Source of the DNA: Phycisphaerae bacterium | GTDB lineage: Bacteria; Planctomycetota; Phycisphaerae; JAJVII01 | Assembly (NCBI GenBank): GCA_022072085.1 | Contig: JAJVII010000021.1 | Location: 86,444 to 150,443 of the forward strand | Direction of reading: 5' to 3' | Length of the DNA stretch: 64,000 nt | In this document: positions 52,279 through 60,591 of the stretch, in pieces | Layout: every line of letters starts with the position of its first letter | Numbering within the stretch: position 1 is the first letter of the stretch | Position numbers and translations under genes: made by a program | Notes under the pieces: model-generated | Database searches by the model: none | Told to the model about the DNA's origin: nothing | The model's input: the letters and a program-made list of their open reading frames with translations, nothing else

Positions 52279-52313
52279 GATTCGACATTCGACATTCGTC
52301 ATTCGACATTGCC
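52279..52313. repeat. period-7 tandem repeat (CATTCGA type) between etfB and etfA
   Basis: Units GATTCGA, CATTCGA, CATTCGT, CATTCGA, CATTGCC in direct succession. It ends 10 bases before the etfA start, adjacent to its GGAG ribosome site. Same unit as the element at 28653-28712. No complementary arm in this short spacer. Confidence 0.85.
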
Positions 52314-52323
52314 AGGAGCGATC

Positions 52324-53352
52324 ATGATCGAGCCGAATCCCAAGGGAGAAGTCTGGATCTTCGCCGAGCAGGAGAGCGGCCAGCTGCACGACACGCCGCT
52401 GGAACTCTGCTCCAAGGCCCGCGGGCTGGCCGACGAGCTCGGCGTGCCGCTGGCCGCGGTGCTGGTCGGCAAGGGCGTCCGCGAGCTGAGCTACCGCCTG
52501 ATCTCCGGCGGCGTGGACAAGGTCTACCTGGCTGAGCACCCCATGGTCGACCACTACCAGACCCAGCCTTACGCCAAGCTGCTGTGCAACCTCATCGAGA
52601 CGCACAAGCCGCAGATCGTGCTGTTCGGCGCCACCGTGATGGGCCGCGACCTGGCCCCGCGCGTCGCCTCGCAGTGCCGCTGCGGGCTGACCGCCGACTG
52701 CACCGACCTCCAGATCGGCGACCACGAGGACAAGCGGGCGGGCAAGACCTATCACAAGCTGCTCTACCAGATTCGCCCGGCGTTCGGCGGCAACATCATC
52801 GCGACGATCGTCAACACGGAGCGCTGGCCGCAGATGGCCACCGTCCGCGAGGGCGTCATGCCCATGTCCGTCCCCGACAGCAAACGGAAGGGCCAGATCA
52901 TCGACGTGGACGTGAACGTCGGCCAGCAGGACCTGGCGCTGCGGCTGATCGAGAGCCACCGCGAGGCCAAGAAGGTGAACCTGAAGGGGGCGCGGACGAT
53001 CGTCGCCGGCGGCGCGGGGGTGGGCAGCCGCGACAGCTTCCAGTTGCTCTGGGACCTGGCTAACGCCCTGGGCGGCGCCGTCGCCGGCAGCCGGGCCGCG
53101 GTGGACAGCGGTTTCATCCCGCGGGAATACCAGGTCGGGCAGACCGGCACGACGGTTCGGCCGGCGCTCTACATCGCCGTGGGCATCAGCGGCGCGGTCC
53201 AGCACCGCGTCGGCATGGAAGAGAGCGGCAAGATCATCGCGATCAACTGGGACGCCAACGCCCCGATCTTCCAGTACGCCCACTACGGCATCGTGGGCGA
53301 CCTGAACGTCGTGCTGCCCAAGATGATCGCTGCGGTCAAGGCCCGCGTGTAG
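52324..53352 (+). CDS. etfA: electron transfer flavoprotein alpha subunit
   Basis: A 342-residue subunit that binds FAD with EtfB. The N-terminal domain opens EVWIFAEQESGQLHDTPLELC. The C-terminal FAD domain has SRAAVDSGFIPREYQVGQTG, the canonical PALYIAVGISGAVQHRVGM and IIAINWDANAPIFQYAHYG. No ferredoxin insertion is seen. ATG 52324 follows CAGGAGCG; the frame from 52309 would start in the repeat. Confidence 0.95.
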   Translation: MIEPNPKGEVWIFAEQESGQLHDTPLELCSKARGLADELGVPLAAVLVGKGVRELSYRLISGGVDKVYLAEHPMVDHYQTQPYAKLLCNLIETHKPQIVLFGATVMGRDLAPRVASQCRCGLTADCTDLQIGDHEDKRAGKTYHKLLYQIRPAFGGNIIATIVNTERWPQMATVREGVMPMSVPDSKRKGQIIDVDVNVGQQDLALRLIESHREAKKVNLKGARTIVAGGAGVGSRDSFQLLWDLANALGGAVAGSRAAVDSGFIPREYQVGQTGTTVRPALYIAVGISGAVQHRVGMEESGKIIAINWDANAPIFQYAHYGIVGDLNVVLPKMIAAVKARV

Positions 53353-53358
53353 CGAGGA

Positions 53359-53433
53359 CGTGGTCCGCGGCTCGTGATCTGTGGTCCGAATTCAGAACGA
53401 GCCAAGAGCCACTGATCACAGACCACTAATTCG
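53359..53433. repeat. inverted period-7 element between etfA and acyl-CoA dehydrogenase
   Basis: The left arm (53359-53393) is CGTGGTC, CGCGGCT, CGTGATC, TGTGGTC, CGAATTC. The right arm (53399-53433) is GAGCCAA, GAGCCAC, TGATCAC, AGACCAC, TAATTCG. The arms are near-adjacent and complementary in unit sequence, giving a compact hairpin. Confidence 0.8.
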
Positions 53434-53484
53434 GTTTCCTTTGTCCAATCGGCGGGCCGACCGTCGGCCTATGGGTGAAAAGAC

Positions 53485-55233
53485 ATGGCCAACTTCTTCC
53501 TGGACAACTCGGACATCCTCTTCCGCTTCAGCAACGCGCCGCTGGCCAAGCTGGCCGGGATCATGGAGGGCGACTTCTCGGCCTCCAAGGAATTCCCGCA
53601 CGCCCCGGCCACGCCCGAAGAGGCTGCCGACAACTACCGCCGCGTGCTCGAATCCCTGGGCGCCCTGGCCGGCGATTTCATCGCCCCTCGCTCCGAGGAC
53701 GTCGACGCGACCGGGCCCGTCCTCAACGACGACGGCTCCGTCGCCTACGCCACCGGGACGGCCGAGGCCCTGGACATGCTCGCCAAGGCCGAGGTCATGG
53801 GCTTCACCCTGCCCCACCGTTTCGGCGGGCTCAACTTCCCCAACCTCATTTACACGATCGCCATCGAGATGGTCAGCCGGGCCGACGCGGCGCTGATGAA
53901 CATCTTCGGCCTCCAGGGCATCGCCGAGACGATCAACGCCTTCGCCAGCGAGGAGATCAAGCAGGAGTACCTCCCCAACCTGGCCAGCGGAAAGCACACC
54001 GGTGCGATGGTCCTCACCGAGCCCGACGCCGGGTCCGACCTCCAGTCGGTCAAGCTGCGGGCCTACCAGGACTCGGCCGGGCAATGGTTCCTCAACGGCG
54101 TCAAGCGGTTCATCACCAACGGCTGCGGCAACGTGCTGCTGGTGCTGGCCCGCAGCGAGCCGGACATAACCGACGGCCGCGGGCTCAGCCTGTTCGTCTG
54201 CCAGCCGGGCCCGACGGTGAAGGTCCGCCGCCTGGAGCGCAAGCTCGGCATCCACGGCTCGCCGACCTGCGAGCTTCAGTTCAGCGACACGCCCTGCCAG
54301 TTGATCGGCGAGCGGCAGCGCGGGCTGATCACCTACGTGATGGCCCTGATGAATGGTGCACGCCTCGGCATCGCCGGGCAGAGCCTGGGCATCGGCGAGG
54401 CCTCCTACCGCGTCGCCCGCGAGTACGCCGCCAAGCGCAAGCAGTTCGATCAGCCGATCGAGAACTTCCCCGCCCTGCGCGACCTGCTGATCGACAGCCG
54501 CATGGAACTGCTGGCGTCGCGGGCGCTGACCTACGAGACGGCCATCGCGGTCGACATCCTTTACGGCGCCAGCAAGAAGATGGAGCTGGACCGCCCGACC
54601 GACAAGGACGAACTCAAGGCCCTGCGCGACACCGAGCGGAAGTACAAGCGCATCGCCGGCATGCTCACCCCGATGTGCAAGTATCACAGCTCCGAGATGA
54701 GCATGAAGGTCAGCAACGACGCCATCGCCGTGCTCGGCGGCTCGGGCTACATGAAGGACTACCCCGTCGAGCGCTACATGCGCGACGCCCGCATCACGAC
54801 TATCTACGAAGGCACCAGCCAGCTCCAGGTCATCGCCGCGGTCCGCGGCGTGGTGCAGGGCGCCGCCGAGATGGTCTGCGAGGAACTGGCCGCCGGCACG
54901 TTCGCCGAGTCGGTGCAGCCGCTGGTTGATCGGCTGAATGCCGCCCGTCCGGTCCTGGCCGAGTGCATCGCCTTCATCAAGAGCCAGCCCGGCACCGAGT
55001 ACATGGACCTCTACGGCCGCAAGCTCGTGGACGCCGCGATCGACCTGCTGGTCGGCTACTGGTTCTGCCGCGACGTGGCCGCCGATCCGAGCCGCCTGGC
55101 GTTCGCCAAACGCTGGGTCAACACGCGGCTGCCGCGGATCGAATACCTCCGCGGGCTGATCCTCTCCGGCGACCGCCAGACGATGGAGGAGTTCGACGCC
55201 CTCGCCGGTCCGATCCCGACCCTCGCAGACTGA
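53485..55233 (+). CDS. acyl-CoA dehydrogenase, long form
   Basis: A 582-residue FAD enzyme of the acyl-CoA dehydrogenase superfamily, about 200 residues longer than the classic 380-residue type because of N- and C-terminal extensions. Core motifs are VLTEPDAGSDLQSVKLRA (FAD contacts), KRFITNG, KLGIHGSPTCEL, GASKKMELDRPTDKDELK and DARITTIYEGTSQLQ, where Glu442 is in the position of the catalytic base. Substrate chain length is unknown. It follows etfBA in the same direction, so EtfAB is its likely redox partner. Confidence 0.92.
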   Translation: MANFFLDNSDILFRFSNAPLAKLAGIMEGDFSASKEFPHAPATPEEAADNYRRVLESLGALAGDFIAPRSEDVDATGPVLNDDGSVAYATGTAEALDMLAKAEVMGFTLPHRFGGLNFPNLIYTIAIEMVSRADAALMNIFGLQGIAETINAFASEEIKQEYLPNLASGKHTGAMVLTEPDAGSDLQSVKLRAYQDSAGQWFLNGVKRFITNGCGNVLLVLARSEPDITDGRGLSLFVCQPGPTVKVRRLERKLGIHGSPTCELQFSDTPCQLIGERQRGLITYVMALMNGARLGIAGQSLGIGEASYRVAREYAAKRKQFDQPIENFPALRDLLIDSRMELLASRALTYETAIAVDILYGASKKMELDRPTDKDELKALRDTERKYKRIAGMLTPMCKYHSSEMSMKVSNDAIAVLGGSGYMKDYPVERYMRDARITTIYEGTSQLQVIAAVRGVVQGAAEMVCEELAAGTFAESVQPLVDRLNAARPVLAECIAFIKSQPGTEYMDLYGRKLVDAAIDLLVGYWFCRDVAADPSRLAFAKRWVNTRLPRIEYLRGLILSGDRQTMEEFDALAGPIPTLAD

Positions 55234-55268
55234 ACCGGCCGCATCGACATGCAGCCCCTGAAATGAAA

Positions 55269-55295
55269 ACGCCCGGGGAGGCCTTCCCCGGGCGT
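55269..55295. terminator. bidirectional terminator
   Basis: ACGCCCGGGGA and TCCCCGGGCGT form an 11-bp stem with a 5-base loop between convergent acyl-CoA dehydrogenase and FKBP genes. It has TTTTCATTT on the minus side and CTGCTTCTTCCC on the plus side. Confidence 0.85.
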
Positions 55296-55326
55296 CTGCT
55301 TCTTCCCGCGACGCGTATCCGCCGCG

Positions 55327-55962
55327 TCAATGCCCCTTGACCAGCTCGACCAGCTCCACTTCGAAGTAGAGCGTCTTGCCGGCCAGCGGGTGGTTCATGT
55401 CGATGGTCACGGTGTCGGCGGTCACCTTGGTGACCTTGACCTGCTGTCCGCCGCCGGCCATCAACTCCATGCCGGCCTCGACCTTGTCGCCGAGCTGCTG
55501 CTCGAGCTGGGCGCGGGGGTAGTCGCGAACCAGCTTCGGGTTGTATTCGCCGTAGGCGTCCGTGGGCGGGCAGACGATCTTGCGGGTCTCGCCGAGCTTC
55601 ATGCCGCGGACGCCCGCGTCGAAGGCCTTGATCATCTCGCCGGCGCCGACGGTGAAGGCCAGCGGCGTGATCGGCTGGCCCGGGGCGCGAGCCTTGCGGC
55701 TGGTGTCGAACACCGACCCGTCCTCCAGCTTGCCGGTGTAGTGAACCTTGACGTGGTCGCCGACCTCGGCGACCTGGCCCGTGGCAGCCGGCGGCGTCGG
55801 AGCCTGCGTCGGCGTGGTCGACGCCGGGGCGGACTTGGGCGCGGGGGCCTTGGCTGAATCGCCGGCCTTGCTGTCGGCCTGCTCCGGCCTGGAGCAGCCG
55901 GCCAGCATCACGGCGGCGACCAGCGTGAAAGCGGCTGCAAGTCGAGCGGTGCGTATGATCAT
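55327..55962 (-). CDS. FKBP-type peptidyl-prolyl isomerase lipoprotein
   Basis: A 211-residue exported lipoprotein (lipobox MLAGC). A Pro/Ala/Thr linker (about 24-62) leads to an FKBP domain of the SlyD-like subtype: VKVHYTGKLEDGSVFDTSRK, PLAFTVGAGEMIKAFDAGVRGMKLGE and a flap insertion containing YPRAQLEQQLGD, followed by NHPLAGKTLYFEVELVELVKG (split over 190-210). It should catalyse proline cis-trans isomerisation in folding envelope proteins. AGGAG precedes the ATG. Confidence 0.92.
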   Translation of the reverse strand: MIIRTARLAAAFTLVAAVMLAGCSRPEQADSKAGDSAKAPAPKSAPASTTPTQAPTPPAATGQVAEVGDHVKVHYTGKLEDGSVFDTSRKARAPGQPITPLAFTVGAGEMIKAFDAGVRGMKLGETRKIVCPPTDAYGEYNPKLVRDYPRAQLEQQLGDKVEAGMELMAGGGQQVKVTKVTADTVTIDMNHPLAGKTLYFEVELVELVKGH

Positions 55963-56075
55963 CCGCGATCTCCTGAAAGAGCAGCCGCAGGCAACCCGGG
56001 TCGGCCGCGGCTGGGGGTATCCCCCGGTTCAATCCGCCCATCATATCGGCCTGTCGCCGGGCGCGTCGTCCGCGT

Positions 56076-57164
56076 TCACTTCAGCCGGGCGATGATGGCG
56101 TCGGCCATCTGGCTGGTTCCGACGGCGGTCGGGTCGTCGCGGTCGGGCTTCATGTCGTAGGTAACGTCCTTGCCCTCGGCGATCACGTCGGCGACGGCCT
56201 TCTCCAGGCGGTCGGCGGCGTCGGTCTCGCCGAGGTAGCGGAGCATCAGCATGCCCGAGAGGATCAGCGCGACGGGGTTGACCTTGTTCTGGCCCTTGTA
56301 TTTCGGGGCCGAACCGTGGGTCGCCTCGAAGACCGCGCCCTCGTCGCCGATGTTGGCGCCCGGCGCCATGCCCAGCCCGCCGACCAGCCCGGCGCACAGG
56401 TCGCTCAAGATGTCGCCGAAGAGGTTCTCGGTCACGATCACGTCGTACAGCTCCGGCTTCTGCACGAGCTGCATGCACATGTTGTCGACGATGCGGTCCT
56501 CGAACTCGATGTCGGGGTAGCCCTTGGCCACCTCGCGCGACACCTCCAGGAACAGCCCGTCGGTGTGCTTCATGATGTTGGCCTTGTGGACGCTGGTCAC
56601 CTTCTTGCGGCCGTACTTGCGGGCGTACTCGAAGGCGTAGGTCACGATCCGCCGCGTGCCCTCGACGCTGATCGGCTTGATCGAGACGCCGGTCGTTTCT
56701 TCGCCGGTGCGGATCTTCTTGTCGGTGCTCAGCCGGTTGATCGTGCGGATCAATTCCGCGGTCGCAGGCTTGCCCTTCTCGAACTCGACGCCGGCGTAGA
56801 GGTCCTCGGTGTTCTCGCGGACCAGCACCAGGTCGATGTCCTGGTAACGGCTGCGCACGCCGACGTAGCTCTTGCACGGCCGCACGCAGGCGTAGAGGTT
56901 GAGCGTCTGCCGCAGGTAGACGTTCACCGAGCGGAAGCCCGTGCCCACGGGCGTGGTGATCGGTGCCTTGAGGGCCACCTTGTTGTCGCGGACGGACTGG
57001 AGCGTCCGCTCGGGCATCGGCGTGCCCTCGGTTTCCATCACGTCGACGCCGGCCTCCTGGACGTCCCACGCGATCTTGACGCCCGTGGCGTCAATGCAGC
57101 GGCGTGTCGCCTCGGCAATCTCCGGGCCGATCCCGTCTCCTCGAATCAGTGTGACTTTGCGCAT
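56076..57164 (-). CDS. NAD-type isocitrate dehydrogenase
   Basis: A 362-residue beta-decarboxylating dehydrogenase. [15 protein letters not shown] opens the protein. [20 protein letters not shown] and [16 protein letters not shown] are typical of the short NAD-dependent isocitrate dehydrogenases rather than of isopropylmalate dehydrogenase. [49 protein letters not shown] and [18 protein letters not shown] complete the active site and cofactor loop. It feeds the TCA cycle and glutamate synthesis in the cytoplasm. AGGA lies 6 bases before ATG 57164. Confidence 0.9.
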   Translation of the reverse strand: MRKVTLIRGDGIGPEIAEATRRCIDATGVKIAWDVQEAGVDVMETEGTPMPERTLQSVRDNKVALKAPITTPVGTGFRSVNVYLRQTLNLYACVRPCKSYVGVRSRYQDIDLVLVRENTEDLYAGVEFEKGKPATAELIRTINRLSTDKKIRTGEETTGVSIKPISVEGTRRIVTYAFEYARKYGRKKVTSVHKANIMKHTDGLFLEVSREVAKGYPDIEFEDRIVDNMCMQLVQKPELYDVIVTENLFGDILSDLCAGLVGGLGMAPGANIGDEGAVFEATHGSAPKYKGQNKVNPVALILSGMLMLRYLGETDAADRLEKAVADVIAEGKDVTYDMKPDRDDPTAVGTSQMADAIIARLK

Positions 57165-57295
57165 CAACGGTCCTTTCCCTGGGAATAGAGAAGCCCGGAT
57201 TTTACGGACTCGGACCCCCCCTGTCGAGGCCTACAAGACTTGAATGGGGTCGTGCGCGGTGCGGAATGCAACCCCGCGGTCGGGCGCTGCGGTTC

Positions 57296-58492
57296 TCACT
57301 TGCCCGGTTTGGCCCGTGCGGTCGCGAAGAGGTGCACGCCGCTGTTGCCGATTCGCCAGCTTGGGACGTAGAGCGTCCCCGTGTCGGGCGCCCAGGCCAT
57401 CGCGGCGCCGTTGCTGTATTGGCCCGTCCACCCGCCGAACGCCAGCTCGCCGCTCTGGGGGTCGCAGGTCAGCCAGCCCACGCCGTTGCCGCTGCTCTCG
57501 GTCCCGCAGCAGTAGTAGGCGGTCCGGCCGTCCGGCCGGAAGATCAGGGCGACGATCTTGACCATCTTCGGATTGACCGGGATCAGCCGGTCGAACGTCA
57601 GCCTGCCGGTCGCCGGGTCGCGGGTGAATTGGCCGAAGGCGTTGTAGCCGGTGAACTTCCCCTTCTCGTCCTTCAGCCCGTAGCCGTTGGCCGTCGCGTA
57701 GGCGTGCCGGCCGTCCGGGCTGATCGCGACGCAGCCGGAGCGGAGCGAGCCGACCGGCTTGAGCGAGTCGGCCAGCTTCCACCCTTCGACATACTCGGGC
57801 TTGCCCCCGTCGCCCAGCCGGACGCAGCCGATGGCCTGGTCGCGCAGGCTGATGGAGTAGAGGAACCGTCCGTCGGGCGAAAGCGGCCCCGTGCCGGTCA
57901 GACCCAGGCCCGCCGCCTTGGCGACCTCCTGGGGCGTGCCGTCGGCAGCAAGGGTGTACTGATAGACCGCGCCGGTGAAGTATGCCTGGAGGTAGAGACT
58001 CTTGCCGTCAGGGGCCGCGACGGGCTGGCCCGCGTCGCACTTCTGTCGGCCGAGCAGTTTGGGCTTGCCGTTCTCGCCGGCCAGGTCGAACCACATCATG
58101 CCGAAGCAACTGCCGTTGCCGCTGGCGTGGGTGGCGACAGCGACGACGTAGAGCCGCCCGCCGGCGACGGCCGTGAAGCTGTCCAGGTGCTGGCCGGGCT
58201 TGCCGACGATCGCGTCGATGTCGATAAAGCCGGTCCAGGTCAGATCGCCGCTGGTGCGGTCGCGTTTGAACAGGTTGACCCCGCCGCCGTAGTGCGAGCC
58301 GATCAGCACGCGGTCGCCGTCGATCAGGACGGTCGTGTTGCACTCCAGCCGGTCCATCCCCTCGACCGATTTGTTGCGGATGAACCGCATGGGTCGGACG
58401 GCCTGGTCCGGAGCGGTCGTGGTCGGGGGCGCGTCGTCAGCCAGCGCCGCCAGCGGCAGGGCCATCGCGAACATCGCGCACAACAGCTTCAT
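57296..58492 (-). CDS. secreted beta-propeller (lactonase-like) protein
   Basis: A 398-residue exported protein with a signal peptide (ending LAALA) and a seven-bladed propeller pattern similar to the lactonase/YVTN group: MRFIRNKSVEGMDRLECN, VLIGSHYGGGVNLFKRD, PLSPDGRFLYSISLRD, AISPDGRHAYATANGYG, ALIFRPDGRTAYYCCG. No catalytic site could be assigned. GGGAGC precedes the ATG. It is followed on the same strand by the small lipoprotein gene's upstream region and appears monocistronic. Confidence 0.75.
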   Translation of the reverse strand: MKLLCAMFAMALPLAALADDAPPTTTAPDQAVRPMRFIRNKSVEGMDRLECNTTVLIDGDRVLIGSHYGGGVNLFKRDRTSGDLTWTGFIDIDAIVGKPGQHLDSFTAVAGGRLYVVAVATHASGNGSCFGMMWFDLAGENGKPKLLGRQKCDAGQPVAAPDGKSLYLQAYFTGAVYQYTLAADGTPQEVAKAAGLGLTGTGPLSPDGRFLYSISLRDQAIGCVRLGDGGKPEYVEGWKLADSLKPVGSLRSGCVAISPDGRHAYATANGYGLKDEKGKFTGYNAFGQFTRDPATGRLTFDRLIPVNPKMVKIVALIFRPDGRTAYYCCGTESSGNGVGWLTCDPQSGELAFGGWTGQYSNGAAMAWAPDTGTLYVPSWRIGNSGVHLFATARAKPGK

Positions 58493-58545
58493 GGTCGGCT
58501 CCCTGGTCGGTGGCAAAGCGGCGACCGGCCGGCGGCGGGGCGGCG

Positions 58546-59184
58546 CTACTCCACCTTGAACAGGCAGTCGGGCGTGATCGGGTCGAACAGCACTGTGTGG
58601 GCCGGCGAGCCGAGCTTGGCCTCCGGCTGGACGAGCACGATGCTGCCGTCCTTGCGCGGCAGGAGCATCGGCGTGGTCACCTGGGCGCCGACCTCGTGCC
58701 CGCCGCTGCGCAGCCAGACGAGGTAGAGCCCGTCGTCGCGGCGTCGGAAGCGCAGCAGCCAGCCGTTGCGAAGGTCAAGCAGCCCGGACTCGTCGCTCAG
58801 CCGAACCCAGCTTTCGGGGTTGCTCATGTCCGACTCGATGCGGAGCTGCTCGCTGTCGCTGGGCACGCCGGGGGCGAGGTTCGTGCCCGGCCGCCCGTAC
58901 CGCGCGACCCAGTTGAGCATCCGCTGGTTGTAGCCGTCGACGTAGGCCTCGCTGGCGGTGGTGCGTGCCCCTGGATAGGGCCGGACCACCAGTCCCCCCT
59001 GGTCCGGGTCGCGATAGAGGTAGCGGATCGGCTCGAAGGTGTATATCTGGAAACGGCTGCGTCCGATGTCCTGCCCGGCCTCGAAGTCGCCCTGGGCGAA
59101 CCCGGGGTGCAGGCCGCCGCTGCACCCGGCGCCGGCCAAGGCAGCGGGCAGCATCGCGGCGATCAGAATGACGGCGCGTCGCAT
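58546..59184 (-). CDS. small lipoprotein of unknown function
   Basis: A 212-residue exported lipoprotein (lipobox LAGAGC). The mature part contains SRFQIYTFEPIRYLYRDPDQ and several short strands (LLDLRNGWLLRFRRRDDGLYLVWLR, split around 135-160) suggesting an all-beta fold. No family recognised. A consensus TATAAT on the minus strand (59196-59191) ends exactly 7 bases before the ATG with no Shine-Dalgarno, so the mRNA is probably leaderless. It is divergent from the 59318 gene. Confidence 0.65.
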   Translation of the reverse strand: MRRAVILIAAMLPAALAGAGCSGGLHPGFAQGDFEAGQDIGRSRFQIYTFEPIRYLYRDPDQGGLVVRPYPGARTTASEAYVDGYNQRMLNWVARYGRPGTNLAPGVPSDSEQLRIESDMSNPESWVRLSDESGLLDLRNGWLLRFRRRDDGLYLVWLRSGGHEVGAQVTTPMLLPRKDGSIVLVQPEAKLGSPAHTVLFDPITPDCLFKVE

Positions 59185-59190
59185 GGCCCG

Positions 59191-59196
59191 ATTATA
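59191..59196 (-). promoter_or_regulatory. -10 element for a leaderless transcript
   Basis: Minus-strand TATAAT whose end lies 7 bases from the ATG at 59184, placing +1 on the start codon itself. No clear -35. Confidence 0.45.
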
Positions 59197-59254
59197 CCCG
59201 TGAGCAGGCGGGAACATAGGGGATAGGGCGACGCGCTGGGCAAGCGAACCGCCC

Positions 59255-59283
59255 TTGTGACCGCCGGCAACCGCGGCTAATAT
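59255..59283 (+). promoter_or_regulatory. promoter of the small membrane protein gene
   Basis: TTGTGA (59255-59260), 17-base spacer, TAATAT (59278-59283). AAAGGAAAC precedes the GTG at 59318. Confidence 0.5.
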
Positions 59284-59317
59284 AGACCTCGAATCAACCG
59301 GAAGCGAAAGGAAACCC

Positions 59318-59734
59318 GTGGCCGACGCCTCGGACCTGATTTCGATGCTTGCTCGGGCCCAGCGATCTGCAACGATGCGGTGGCTGCTGGGCATGAAGGG
59401 CTTCAGCCTGATGCCCACCTCCCCCGGCGAGGACCCGATGCAGCGGCTGATGGTCCGCCTGCGCACCACGCTGGAGGGGGCCGTCGCACTGGTCGTCACG
59501 ATCCTGACCGCCCTGGTCTCGCTGCTGACCTGGTTGCTGGCCAGCCCGGCGGCGCCCTTCTGGGTCCTCACCGTCGGCAGCACCGTGGCCATGTTCTTCG
59601 TCATCCGCTCGATGTGGCGGAGCTGGCGCGTCCGCATCCCCGTCGCGGGAATCACCTGGGTGGCCTGCGTGGTGAACGTGGCCGCCCTGGCCGGCGGGAT
59701 CGCCGTGCTGGCCGCCCGCATGCCGGCCGCCTGA
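59318..59734 (+). CDS. small membrane protein, unknown
   Basis: A 138-residue protein with a short cytoplasmic N-terminus (about 50 residues) and three or four hydrophobic segments (about 52-75, 80-100, 108-132). It has no recognised domain. It starts with GTG after AAAGGAAAC. The following lipoprotein gene begins 20 bases after its stop, so the two are probably co-transcribed. Confidence 0.6.
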   Translation: MADASDLISMLARAQRSATMRWLLGMKGFSLMPTSPGEDPMQRLMVRLRTTLEGAVALVVTILTALVSLLTWLLASPAAPFWVLTVGSTVAMFFVIRSMWRSWRVRIPVAGITWVACVVNVAALAGGIAVLAARMPAA

Positions 59735-59753
59735 CCGCCGGCGAGGCCTGACC

Positions 59754-60536
59754 ATGTATCTCAACCGGCGTCATCGAACGCACCTGCCCCGCTCAGCCGC
59801 CGCGACGGCGCTGCTGGTTGTGCTGTGCGCGATGGCGGCCGGGTGCGACTGGCTCGCCCCCAGGTCCAACCCCGGCGGGCGGCTGGTTCCTCTGCCCGGC
59901 GAGCCGACCGCGGCGCAGGCGTCGCGGCTGAACGTCGCCCGGGCCGAACTGCTCGGCCAGCCTACCCAGGCCGGCAACGCCATGGCCGACTACGCCGATC
60001 TGGTCCTCGACATCGACTCGGTTACCGCCGAGGAATTGGCCAGGCTCTACGAGCAGGCCCGCGCCCGGCCGGACAGCATCACCGCCGCGACCGAGATTCC
60101 CGTCGACGTCGAACTGCCGCTGCGACTGGGCATGCTCAAACGCGAAGCCGACTACACCGTCGAGCCGTCGCCGCGCGGACCGCTGATGCTGGTCGTCAAC
60201 GGCCAGCGGCTGTCGCTGACGGTCTGCGAACAGGTGGGCCGGACCGGCTACGTCGCGGCCCTGCGGCTGCTGGCAGCCGGGCACGGCGAGCAGGCGGCGC
60301 TGCTGCTCCAGGCCGTCGCAACGCTGGGCCAGCGCCTGCTGGAGGGCCACTGGGACCAGCCCCAGATCCCGGCCGCCGGCCTGCGGCTCTGCCTGCTCGC
60401 CTGCGCGGGGCTCGACCGCGTCTATCGCCCCTCGGGCAACTACGACCGGCTCCAGGCCGTCAAACGCTATCGCGACGTCCTCGCGGAGATCTACGCGAAC
60501 CTCCGCCGCCAGACGAATCTGCCGGCTGACGAATGA
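59754..60536 (+). CDS. lipoprotein of unknown function
   Basis: A 260-residue exported lipoprotein (lipobox MAAGC at about 31). The mature protein is largely helical (QASRLNVARAELLGQ, EELARLYEQARARPDSI), with a central beta stretch (ADYTVEPSPRGPLMLVVNGQ) and helical C-terminus. No family recognised. GAGG precedes the ATG. It lies between the small membrane protein and the GH30-like enzyme gene, all in one direction. Confidence 0.6.
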   Translation: MYLNRRHRTHLPRSAAATALLVVLCAMAAGCDWLAPRSNPGGRLVPLPGEPTAAQASRLNVARAELLGQPTQAGNAMADYADLVLDIDSVTAEELARLYEQARARPDSITAATEIPVDVELPLRLGMLKREADYTVEPSPRGPLMLVVNGQRLSLTVCEQVGRTGYVAALRLLAAGHGEQAALLLQAVATLGQRLLEGHWDQPQIPAAGLRLCLLACAGLDRVYRPSGNYDRLQAVKRYRDVLAEIYANLRRQTNLPADE

Positions 60537-60591
60537 CGCCGTTGCCGGCTGATGCCCATCCGCCCCGCGTTGCAACGAGGCCAACCCGCCC

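Noticed and set aside
9136..53433. CRISPR arrays for the tandem repeats
   Set aside because: Units are 7-10 bases with no unique spacers, arms are inverted, and no cas genes are present.
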